From NCBI RefSeq assembly GCF_027595985.1, contig NC_073311.1:47929463-47993462 (forward strand): DNA of 64,000 nucleotides, written 5' to 3'. Positions 34,601 to 46,600 of this stretch are shown in pieces. Source of the stretch: Sorex araneus. Its lineage: Eukaryota > Chordata > Mammalia > Eulipotyphla > Soricidae. The translations under genes and the position numbers were made by a program. Numbering within the stretch: the first letter of the stretch is position 1; every line of letters starts with the position of its first letter. The notes under the pieces were generated by a model. The model had not been told where the DNA came from and did no database searches. It was given only the letters and a program-made list of their open reading frames with translations.

Positions 34601-37600
34601 CTGTTTCATCCTCTCGATATTCAAACGGCTTGCCTCAGCATGGTTCACCATAGGCTTAGGATAATTAACTCCTATCAAACATTTGGCTACTTTTTGGATA
34701 CCTTCTGGTGCATTCCAGGGATCATATATATATTTCGCAGGGAAACCTCTAAGGACAGGCAAATAACGCCTTTTGGGAGAAGAAAAATCATTAATAAAAT
34801 GAACTATTAATAAATTATAATTCAAATCAATACCATTTAAGTGATTGTTTTTCCTTCCCTTTATTATTGCTGTTGCCCATTATAAGTGGCAAATACTTTA
34901 AACTTTGCTTGATATTTATGAAAAATTATTCCTGTACTAGCTTATTGCAAACTGAGTAATAATTATCCTTGGCTTACCTGATATAGTCACCGTTGGGATC
35001 TGTTCTCCTACCAAAACCAACAGGGCAATAGCAGTGAAAAAACTGCTGGAAAAAGGAGCTACAAGACAGCCACATCCAACTTCCAGCATTTATGCTCCAG
35101 TCTGCATCAAGCAATAATTCTTCAAATACCTTCAGAAATAATAGTAAACAGTAAGTCCGCACATACATGATTCAAAACAAACAATTTCAAGTCATTACAG
35201 ATTAAAAGTCAAGGCAGAGAAAATCTTGCAGAGAATTGTAAAATTAAACATTCCAAAGTTAACTTCCCTATTTATATTCTGTTCTATACTTAAGTTATTT
35301 ATGTACACTCTTCTATACTAATGTCTTTTGGGCATGACAAAAATAATCACCTTTATCAATCCTGTAAGTTCAGAGTGTTTAAACCTTATAGTTCCATTGA
35401 GAGTCAGACTGATTTTTTTTTTTTCTTTTTGGGTTCACACCTGGCGATACAACAGGGATCACTCCTGGCTTTGCACACAGGAATTACTCCTGGTGGTGCT
35501 CAGGGGACCATATGGGCATGAACTCTACATTTTTATCAAATTTCTTAATTGAATATCCGTGAGACAGACCATTACAAAGCTGCTCATAATTGGGTTTCAG
35601 TCATACAATGATCCAGCACCTATCCCTCCACCAGTGTACATTTCTCACCACAAATGTCCCGTTTCCCTATCACCATCCCCCAACATCTCACCCCTCACCC
35701 TCAACCTTCCTCTGTGGGAGCCACTTTCCTCCTTGCTCTCTGTCTCCTTTTCATTTTGTGCATTATGGTTTGCAATACAGGTGTTAAGAGGTCATGATGT
35801 TTGTTCAGGGCATTCAGTATTTTTATCGGGACAGTAAGGCTGGAGTAACTTTTTAATTGGTGGCAGTTTTGGGGTATGGATGTGACTGCTGAGGCTTCTG
35901 GAAGTACAGGGAAGTGGGGGATGTAGCTTTCTGACCTGAGAAAGCCTGGAGATTTAAGTTACAAAACCTGCATATCCAAATTTTCAGCAGATTATGTCTT
36001 ATGAGATTGGTCATGAGAGAGTAGAGTCAGGTCAAAGGTACGGTGGCGATTTTAGATTGGGGGAGCAAGTGGCTGCTGGGAGATCTGCTTGGGCAGGCTC
36101 AAGGATGACCCAATCCCCTCTGATTTACCCCAGTCTGTTCAGCCTTGTTCGGATCTCAGATTAACTGCGGCTTTTGATCCCTTTCAGGATTTATTTATGG
36201 GTCTCTGAAGCAAGGCCAGTAGTACAGCTTACACGGTGGCACTGGAGTTGGTTCATGGGGGTGACTGCCAGTGCTTCCAGGAGTATTGGGAAGTGGGGGG
36301 AGGTAGCCCATCATAAGAAGCCTGGGGATTTCAGTCACAAAACCCGCATACCCGAATTTTAAGCAGATTATATCTTGGTATGATCTGTCCTGAGATGGTG
36401 GAATCAGGCTGGGGGTATAGTGGCGATTTTGGATTGTGGAAACAAGAGGCTGCCAGGGGCTCTGCTTGGGCAGGCTCCAGGCTGACCCCACACCCCTCTC
36501 ACTTACCCCAGTCTGTTCAGCCATGTGAAGGTCTGAGATAAACTGTGGCTTTTGATCTCTTTTGAGATTTATTTATGGGATTCTGAAATAAGGCCAATGA
36601 ATGAGCTTGTAGCTGAGCCGAGGTGGTTTGTGGGAGTGGCTCCCACATACCTAACTTTTGGCCATTTAATTTCTTGGGAAACTTGGTCCCAAGTTGTTGG
36701 GGCCCAGCCATAGGCACAGCGGCAATTATGGGAAGCCTGAGGCACCATCAAGGCACTGATGCAGTTGCCCCACAGGTACAGGCTGACCTGTACAGGTACA
36801 GGTGGCACCATATTCCTGAGTCAGGCTGATTTAATCAATGAGATGACTTCAGGCATATCAACAATCAGGCTTTCACCATTTCTCCTGTCTGATTATACTC
36901 TCCTATTTTCCAAAAGTGTGCCTGCACCGTGGGACCCCAGATGCTCAACCTGTTGAAAAAAGTATGATTCCCAGAGCCATACTGCCAGGGGGGGGAAATA
37001 TGAGTAATATAAGTAGAATTCTAAATAGAATTTACCTTAAAAATCCTTGCAGTGTTTTAAGCAGGGAGAATATAAAAAAAATTATCAAAGTCAAGATGGG
37101 ATATGATGGAGATTAAAGAAAGGGAGTGGACAGGGATGCAGCTCAATAGTAGAGCAGTTGTCTTCATATCTTGTATGTGTAAGGCCCTGGGCTCAATTTC
37201 TAGTACCATTAAAAAAAAGTTTACACTTTCAAAAAAGCACAAATACTATGAAATAAATCACCAACAAAGTCTTTAAGCACTGTACACTCACCTACATACA
37301 GTGAACCATCAACCATAATCTTTAAAAATGAACATGACTGAGTTTAAATTTGGAATTACTTGATCCAAAAGGGAAATAAAACATAAATTATTTTTAATGA
37401 ATTCATTAAGTGTGTGCTACATATCTACCTCATGTACAACTCTGTACTAGAATATCTAAATACAATATATTTATTTTTTTATTAATATTTAAATCAGAAA
37501 CTGCCCTTGGATAGGGGAAATCAATGATGCTGCAGAAGACTGATGCAAGTACTGTTATGTATATATACCAGACAGATGCTACAAAATGTAGAACAAATGT

Positions 37601-40600
37601 ACATCTCATTTTACATAAAATAAAATTTAGAAACTGTGATGCTGTTGGGGACATAGGCCAGTGGAAGAATACATGTCTTGGATTTGATGAATGGTACTGA
37701 AAAAAAAAAAAAAGCTGTGATAGGATGATGATAAAAGAATTCTGTTTTAAGGGATATATAACATGGCCAGAAAGACAGTATAGGTGGTAGAAGCTTGCCT
37801 TGTACACGACTGAACTAAATTTAATCTTCAGCATCTTGCATGGCCCCCAAGCCCACCAGGAGTGATCCCCGAGAGAGAAATGAGGAGTAAGCCGTGGGTG
37901 TGGTCCCCAAAACAAAACAAAACAAAACAAGACACATAATACAAACTCACTATTTCTAAGATCTCTTGGGTGTGATAGAAATGATCACCTTTATTAATCC
38001 TGTAAGTCCAGAGTGTTTTAGGCCCAGGTATGATCCCTAGTACCATACTGTCAATCACCTCCAAAAGAAGCCCTGAAACATGCACTGCCGGGTGTGATCC
38101 AAAAGACAAATAAAAAAACAAGTAAATAAACTTGTAAAAATTGTTTCAGCGAAGTAAAGCCTTTCAAAATAATACCATATTCCATCAGTTAGAATATTTA
38201 CCTTCATTCCTTCTTCCCAACTAATCCACAGGTCACCTCGTGTCAGGAAGCAAGCTACTGCATGTCTAGCTAAATGGTGAATCCATCCTTCCTGACGAAG
38301 TTGTGTCATGATGGCATCAATCCATGGAAAGCCTGTCCGGCCTTCTGCCCACTTTGCTAAAGCCTCAGGATTCTTATCCCAAGGAATCTGAACACAGATG
38401 GGGTTTCCTTCCATTTTATCAAAGCGTGGATTATTTGTTGCTGCTGTATAGAAAAATTCACGCCATAATAATTGTCCATAAAGTGAAAGTGGAGGGGAAC
38501 TGTTCTTCTTTACCTAAGATTACAAAGCAAAGAAGGGTTATCAGGGGTGGAACGATAGTACAGCAGTTAGGGCATCTGCCTTGCACACAGCCAACCTGGG
38601 TTTGATCCCGGCATCCCACATTGTTCCTTCAGCCCTGCCAAGAGTGATCCCTGAGTGCAGAGCCAGGAGTAAGCCCTGAGCACTGCCAGGCATGACCCGA
38701 TAAAACAACCAAATAAAAGAAGTGTTATTAGAAATATTCCATTTGGTTTGGTTTCTGGGTCATACCTGGCAATGATCAGGGGCTTCTCTCAGCTTTGTGC
38801 TTAGGAGTCACTCCTGGCATTCCCCAGTGCCCATGAGGTAATGGGAATTGAACCCTACATGCAAAGCATGCACTCTGTTGGGCTGTGTCTTCGGCCCACA
38901 AAATGTTAAATACTACTTTAAAACATAAGCTTCAGTTTTTTTTTTTAAATAATACCTTTTTGTAGAGATCTGTTAGTTTGAAGTAAAAAAGTCGACATGA
39001 CAAACAACCAAATCGAAGATAAGGACTAAGTCCAGTAGGGCTAGCAAGCAGGGAATTTGCATTCATTCGAGGTCTTTCAAAGTTTGCTACCCAAGCCTGA
39101 AATGAAAACACAAAGAGAGAATTATAATAATTACTAATTACACTAATTACTTTTCATTTTAAAAGATTACTTTACATTTTAGTTTAAAGCTGAGAATGTT
39201 TCTTTGACGTTATATATTTCTTGAGAAATAAAATCTCAGCCACAAATGACATGTTTTAATTAAAAAACAAGAATAAAAGCAAAAATTCTAGAACTGTTCA
39301 GTAGGAAGCTTGGCACTGAGGCAGGAATGGTGTGTTGGGGGGGCGGGTAAGTTAGGGAAGGGAACACGAGAACAACTTTTGCCCACTTTTACTAGGGAAA
39401 AAGTGTTTCCACAGAAACAACTGGAGAGGTGAGGGGTGGGAGGGAAACTGGGAACACTGGTGGAGGATAGTGGGCATTGGTGAAAAGTCTGGTGTTAGAA
39501 CAACATACTCCTGAAACTCAATCATAAAAATTTATCATTTTGACTGCAATTCACTGTGATCTAATAAAATTTTTTTGTTCTTGTTTTTTAATTTTTTTCT
39601 TGATGAAATTAAAAAAAAATAAGTGAATACTTTTTTGTTCTAGACATTCTCATACAGCACATATTATATGATGTAAATTACCTCCGAGATCCCAACTCAA
39701 GATGAATACCACCTTGAATCTAACTTTGACACTGAGGTAGTAAAGGTGAAGTAGGAAAACTATCCAAGCTTCAAAAATATGGTCAATCAGAAACTGGCTT
39801 AGATGAAAAAATAGGTAATATCATAATAGCAAATGGAGAAATAATCAGAAGAAAGGAAAAAGTATTTATTTATTTAGGGTTTTGGACCAAATCCAGCTCT
39901 GCTCAGGGGTATTACTAATGGGTCCACACTCAGGAATCACTTCTGGAACACTTGGGGACCATATAATATGTTGGAAACCAAACCTATGTTGGGACAGGTA
40001 AGGAAGATAATAATAATAATAATATGCTGCATTATCTCTCCAGCCCAGAAAAGGTTTTTAAGTGCAAAGATTAATTCTCAAACAACTAATCTGTGCCATT
40101 TTAAGCACTTATCTCTCAATTTCTTTTCAATAGTTTACTTCTGGCTCTAAGGTAATACATTATTTTTAAAAGCCAGTTTGGAAATCTGAATTATGACCCA
40201 TATTATCATACTTTTCTTTCCAAATGTCTTTCCAAACGAGTCAGAGCTTCAGTTTCTCCCCCTGGCCACACTGCAGAGGGCAAGCCATCTGTATCAAAAC
40301 CTAAATCAAAAAAGAGATGAAGACAAAAAAAACCTATTATTCTTCTGGGACTAATTCTCATTTAACCACAATAATAGAACAAATTTCTCTGCAAGCAAGC
40401 TGTAAGTAGCACAGAAATAAAGGGAGGATCTTGTACAAGGTTTCACATATGAAGGTTCATTAGGATATATATCTTAAAGTGATAACAGACTACTTAATTA
40501 TAAAAATATACATTAGCACTTCTTAGGAGTTTTTTTCTGAAAACTTCCCGTATTTTTTTTTTCTTTTTGGGTCACACCCAGTGATGCACAGAGGTTATTC

Positions 40601-43600
40601 CTGGCTCTGCACTTAGGAATTACCCCTGGCGGTGCTAAGGGGACCATATGGGATGGGATGCTGGGAATCAAACCCGGATAGGCCACATGCAAGGCAAATG
40701 CCCTACCTGCTGTGCTATTGCTCCAGCCCCTGTATTTTGATCTTAATGCAAAATACTTTACATATCAAAACTAGAATTAGGATCTTTCTGCTCACACACT
40801 TGAAAGCTCAACATTTTCTTCCATTTATACTCACCTAGTTCTTCCAGGGAAGGGACACCATATTTCTCATCATGATCATCAGACAGAGGAGTTGTGCACT
40901 TTTCTATCACTTCTGAAGTAATTGTTTCCACTGGTATCGCTAATGGTTCCATTTTGCTAATGAGAGTCTGGAATCTTTTATAAGTAAGAGGCGGCTGTCC
41001 ACCATTGAGTTCTATGATCCTATTATAAGAATCATTAAAATGTACTTAGTACTTGAAAGAGACAATACATTTAGACTGATAAGTTCTGAAAAGATTTAAA
41101 ATCATAAAGTAAAAAAGAATCACTTAATTCTAGAAAAGGGGAAGAATAGAACAGAGGGGTTAAGGCACTTACCTTGCAAACCAGGCACTTCCCTGGTTCA
41201 AACCCCAGCACCACCTGGCCCCTCAAACACTGACAGGGGTGACCACAGAGCCTGAAATAGCCCCTTAGCAACACTGGGTGCTGGCTCAACCCCCCTGCCC
41301 CTCCCCTTAAAAATATAAAGGATTCTAGGAGAGTATCAGAGAGACTGCTCAGGGGAGTGCATACCTTGCATGCAGGAGACTCAATTCTTAGAAATCTATG
41401 GTTCCTGAACACCACCAGGAGTGACCTCTGAGCACCAAGTCAGGAATAGTCCCTGAGGATAGACAGTGACCCCAAAACCAATATCTCTCCTTGCCAAAAT
41501 AAAGGATTCTAGGACAACATTAACTAGGTATATGACTGGGAATGCTGTTAAATGATAATCTAAAAATAATTCTCTATTTCCAAGACATTTGCTCTAAGTC
41601 AAAAATACACAGCATGCAAGTACTAAAACCTAAGACATGGAATAAGTGTGGCTAAAGGCAGTAACAACAAAATAACACATGTCAGAATCCAACTCTAAAA
41701 AATCTCTGATAATCAATAAAAAGGAACAAAAACAATATTCTACCAAGAAGCAGTAAGTCTCATTAATTAGAAATCTACATTCCTATAGTGACAATCACTT
41801 CTATTTTCTATTGTGTACATGACCGCTATTAAATATTTCAACATTTCTATTTTATGTACATATGTTATACACATTTATGTACATATTTTATGTATGTATT
41901 TTATCCATAAATGTGAAGTTTACCAACCAAGAGAGTTAATAAGTAAATTCACTAAGGTCACACAGCAGAAAACCAAGGTTTATTTGTTTATTTATTTTGG
42001 CTCTTTGGGTTATTCCCAACATGCTCAGGGATCAAACCAGGGTGGCTGCCTACAAGGCAAATGCCCTACCCACAGTACTGTTGCTCCAGCCCCCAAAGCT
42101 TTTTTTAAATCTACATATAGTACATCCTTCATTCTGTCACTGGATCGATAGCACAGCGGGTAGGGCATTTGCCTTGCACACAGCCGACCCGGTACGATTC
42201 TTCTGCCCCTCTTGGAGAGCCCAGCAAGCTACTGAGAGTATCTCGCCTGCACGGTACAGCCTGGCAAGCTACCCATGGCGTATTCGATATGCCAAAAACA
42301 GTAACAAGAAGTCTCACAATGGAGACGATACTGGTGCCCGCGGGAGCAAATCGATGAGCAACGGGATGACATCCTTCATTCTATCATATATAACTTTGTG
42401 TCAATTGTAAATATAGAAAGCAATCACCATAAAACTGCTCTCCTGTTTTTCACAAGTTTGCTTTGGCATACTTTGAGTTTGTTTATACTCATTTCACTTA
42501 GCATGATGCTTTCCATTACCATTCACTTATAAGCAAATTTCATGACTTCATCTTTCCGAATAGCTACATAGTATTCCACTATGTAGGTGTGCCAAGGTTT
42601 CTTTAACCAGTCGTCTGTTCTTGGGCACTTGAATTGTTTCCAGATTCTGGCTATTTTTCAGCTTCTCTCAAGTTAGAAAAACTGGCAAATAAAATGGCAT
42701 GATTATTATTAAGGATATATGACTCTGATTTTATATGATTCTTGCCTATACGAGATGTTCTTAAAAACAGTTGGAAAAGTAGAATAAAATTAATCAGTCT
42801 GTCATGTTACTTCAAGAATTAGCTGTACTAACTTGATAACGATAATTGAAACAAACTTTAAAGGTACATAAATCATGGGTTTAGCACTAGTAAGGAAAGA
42901 AGTATGCCAAAAACTAATATTTAATACATTTAAAATAGGGATTAGAGAGATAGTACAGTGGGTAGGGCTCTTGTCTTACACACGGCCCACCTAGGTTCAA
43001 TCCCTGGTATTCCATATGGTCCCTGGAGCCTGCCAGGAGTGATCCCTGAGCAGAGCCAAAAGTAAGCTTTGAGCACAGCTGGTGTGGCCCCAAAACAAAA
43101 ATTAAAGTGAAAGTGTGTTAGTTTGGTTTTCAGGCTATAGCTGGCAGTGCAGAGGGGTGCTAGTACTCAGCATAGTGCTGGGAAGGAGGTATGGTCTTCT
43201 CCAGGGGTCATTCCCAGTGGTACTCAGGAAAACATGACGTATAAGGGATAGAATATGGGCCCTTTGCGCTAAGTCCTGGCCCATGATGATGAAGATGATG
43301 ATGAAGGTCTGCTGATGTTTTCCCCCTTCCCTCTCCTACCCTTTTTAGTTGCTACTGTTGCAGCATTAAGGATGAGGTAGGGGGTTACAAACACACTTGG
43401 TTGCCATGCCAGTAGTGTCGCACATTTGGCTGTAATGCCTGCTGTTGGTGACTACAGATCACACTCATTAAGTTGCAGCATTCAGAAACATTCTGGTTGT
43501 ACTGTTCACAGGGTGTTAAAACACATGTTCACCATATGTCATACTTCTGGCCGCAATGTTCATTCATATATTTTGCCAGGAGCAAGAAGGGGAGCTGGTT

Positions 43601-46600
43601 GGGCCACACCTAGCAATACAGTCACTACTCCTAGCTCTAGGCTCAGGTTTTTCCCCCAGAAGTGCATGGAGGACCATACAGGTGCTGGTGATCAAAACCG
43701 GCCAGCATACATGTGTGCTCAACTTTTAATCATCTTTCCAGACCCTCACTTTTTTTTTGTTTTGTTTTGTTTTGTTTTTATGGTAATATTGTGGTGCTTG
43801 TTGGGGGTACACACTTCAGTTGTGGTGCCTACACATATAGTGACGATGCTCCGGAGCTCACATGCTCTGCTACAATGCCGGGGAGGGGGGAGGGGTTGGT
43901 TCCACACAGGATAGCTAACAAGACCGTTCAGAACATATGAGAAAAAAAACTAAGGATCTATGCTTTTTACCATTGAGTCACTATAGGGTTCAATGTTATT
44001 AAGTAGCACAACCTTAAAACTGACAGCATGTAATACTTTCTATATTTGAATTTCATTATAAAATCAGTGGCAGGAAAAAAAATCAGTGGTGGACAATGTG
44101 ACAACAAGAATCAGTATCTCAAGAAATATATTATAGTACAATTTGATTGATTTGGTCAAACAGTATTTTGGTGGTGGTGTGGGGGGCTCCCAAATGGCAT
44201 TCAGGAGGTTCAGGGGATTCTTGGCCAACCAGGCGAGTGGTTCAATATGAGTAGTAGGACATAGTGCTGGTTGGGTCCCGCAGTGCTGGGACTAAAGCCT
44301 CCACAGCAGTGCCTGGGGGCCTTCAGGCCAATGCATGAGGTGCCTTGCGGTGCCAGGGATTGAACCACCATCAATTGCATGCAAGGAATGTACCTTAATC
44401 CCTTTACTATCTCTCTGGTCCCAAGATATGCACATTTATATGGTAGCTACCAGAAGGAAATGGCAAAAGGAGTGAGGGAAAAGGGTAGAGGGGTCAATGT
44501 GATAGTGAGATGACACCAGAACTTCAGTGGCGTGCACATATATAGCAAGGTGTAATGCTAGAACATCAGAATTTAAATAATATAGCAAACCAATAAAATT
44601 TTATTAGTAGTAAGTAAATCAAAAAGCAATGAAAGCTTTTTAAAAAACAAAAATGAACAATGGGTACATGAAAAGATGCTCAAAAATAAAATTTAAGAAA
44701 TATATCACCACGGTTCAAAGGTATGCAAAGTAATATTGCATAAGTTGCATATGCACCTAAAATCAATATTGACAAGATGTCCAAATGTGAAATAAAATGA
44801 GACAACCAAACAAAATATATTAAGCTAATTTATTGCTAAGTATTACTTAAACTATGAGATTAGTTATCACTAAGAGCCAAGCAAGACTACAGTAGGCAAA
44901 ATTACAGTAAGCTGAGATACAATAATCAGGAAAATTGAGTTGGATAGTACAGAGGTTTAGGTGCTTGCCTTGCACGGGGCCAACTTCAGTTTGATCCATG
45001 GCACCACATCTGGTTCCCCAAGTACCACTAGAAGTGTCCCTAGAGCAAGCTCTGATGGGCACCTGGTGTAACCACTCTCCTAACCACAAAGGAAAATTTT
45101 GTATTACTCTTAAATAGTTTTAAAAATATAGTTCTGAAACTATTCTGAATATTTATATCTAGTTATCTGTCACTTCGGTAAATAAAAGTCACTGCACAGC
45201 AGGTCCCAAGATAAAGTTCAGCAGGTAAAGTGCTTGCCTTCCATGTGACAGATGATGCCTATGGTTCAGTTCCCTGAGCTGGCAGGCATGACCCCAGAGC
45301 ACAGAACCAAGAATAAGCCCTGAGCACCTATGGGTGTGGTCCCTAAACCAAAACCAAGTAAATAAACATCACAGCAGTTAGATAAAATGCTAAGGGTTTG
45401 ACATCTAATCATTTATTTCCCCACAACTCCATGTACAGTATACTTTTATTTTACTTAAATCACACTGGTTACGGCCCAGAATGATAGTACAGTGAGAAGG
45501 GCGCTTGCCTCACACACTGCTGACCTGGGTTCAATCCCCAGCACCACATACGGTTCCCTGAGCTCCACCAAGAGTGATCCCTGAATACTGCCGGTTGTGG
45601 CCCCAAAACCAACCAAAAAACCACACAAGTTAAAACTTACATGTCTACATACTTAGTACCACTGATGGCATCACTTAAAAATGCTTAAAATGAGAAATAT
45701 TTTACTCTAACAGAGAAGACACAAAGAAAACATACTTGTCCAGGTCATATAATGTATGTGAAATCCGCACAATGACTTCTACTCCAGCTTCAGTAGCCAG
45801 TTTCTTAATAGCTGCATCTCGTTCTTTTCCAAAGGGCTCAGAATCATATTCAATTGAAAGTTTAGTAATATTCCATTCCTAATATAAGAGAAAGAAACAA
45901 AAATGTAACACAATTAAACATTTTTGGTTATAAGCACAAACTGGAAAAAATGAAAAGTTTAAAACCAACATATCAAACGATCATTTGTAAGTCACTTTGC
46001 AGACAGAAAATACATAATTAACAAATTCAAAAAAGGCCTGGATTCTGTCTCAGGCCAGTGCATTTGTTTTGCATTTGTTTTGGAAACAAACAAAAAGACA
46101 AATAAATTGTTCCAAAAAAATTTGAAACAATCTCCAAAATACATGAATACTGAAATAAAACGGGGTGTTCCCATGTTAGATTCTAAAAGAGAGTGGGGAA
46201 ATGTTTATCTATATATCTATCAGTCCTCCCAATGATCCAATCACTCACACATACATTCTCATTTTATGGAGGAGCCAGAGCAATAGTACAGCAGATACGT
46301 AGCTTGGCTTGCATGTGGCCGACCCAGGTTCCATCCCCAGAATTCGATATGGTCCCCCAGCACTGCCAAGAGTAATTCCTGAGTGCAGAGCCTAAGCATT
46401 GCTGAGTGTGCCCCCTCCACCCCCAATTTTTTTTTTCTTTTTTGGGTCACACCCAGCAATGCACAGGGGTTACTCCTGGCTCATGACTCAGGAATTAACT
46501 CCTAGCGGTGCTCAGGGGACCATATGGGATGCTAGGAATCAAACCCGGGTCGGCTGTGTGCAAGGCAGACACCCTACCCGCTGTGCTATCGCTCCAGCCC

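Larger units (their letters stand above)
35130..38201 (-). other. CRY1: CRY1 intron 7
   Basis: 3.1 kb. Two related ~75-bp stretches (35310-35385, 37945-38020) flank a repeat-rich core. Unique DNA without recognised elements: 35130-35310, 36835-37120 and 37215-37755. Confidence 0.85.
38514..38955 (-). other. CRY1: CRY1 intron 6
   Basis: 442 bp, nearly all taken up by two SINEs of opposite orientation. The pyrimidine tract of the acceptor (cccttctttgctttgtaat) is the only long non-SINE part. Confidence 0.9.
39097..40211 (-). other. CRY1: CRY1 intron 5
   Basis: 1.1 kb: unique DNA at 39097-39300 and 39600-39870, plus one G-rich-tail element and one SINE. Confidence 0.9.
41020..45735 (-). other. 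CRY1: CRY1 intron 3
   Basis: 4.7 kb. Unique DNA without recognised elements lies at 41515-41970, 42665-42930, 43930-44165, 44425-44925 and 45360-45470. 43290-43930 holds an unassigned degenerate repeat region. The rest is SINEs and one L1 piece. Confidence 0.85.

Noticed and set aside
38055..38414. A frame starting [15 protein letters not shown] and running past the exon
   Set aside because: It is CRY1 exon 7 read through its donor into the intron. The last ~40 residues are intronic. The same holds for the frames at 34974-35168, 34559-34825, 40758-40952 and 27193-27642.
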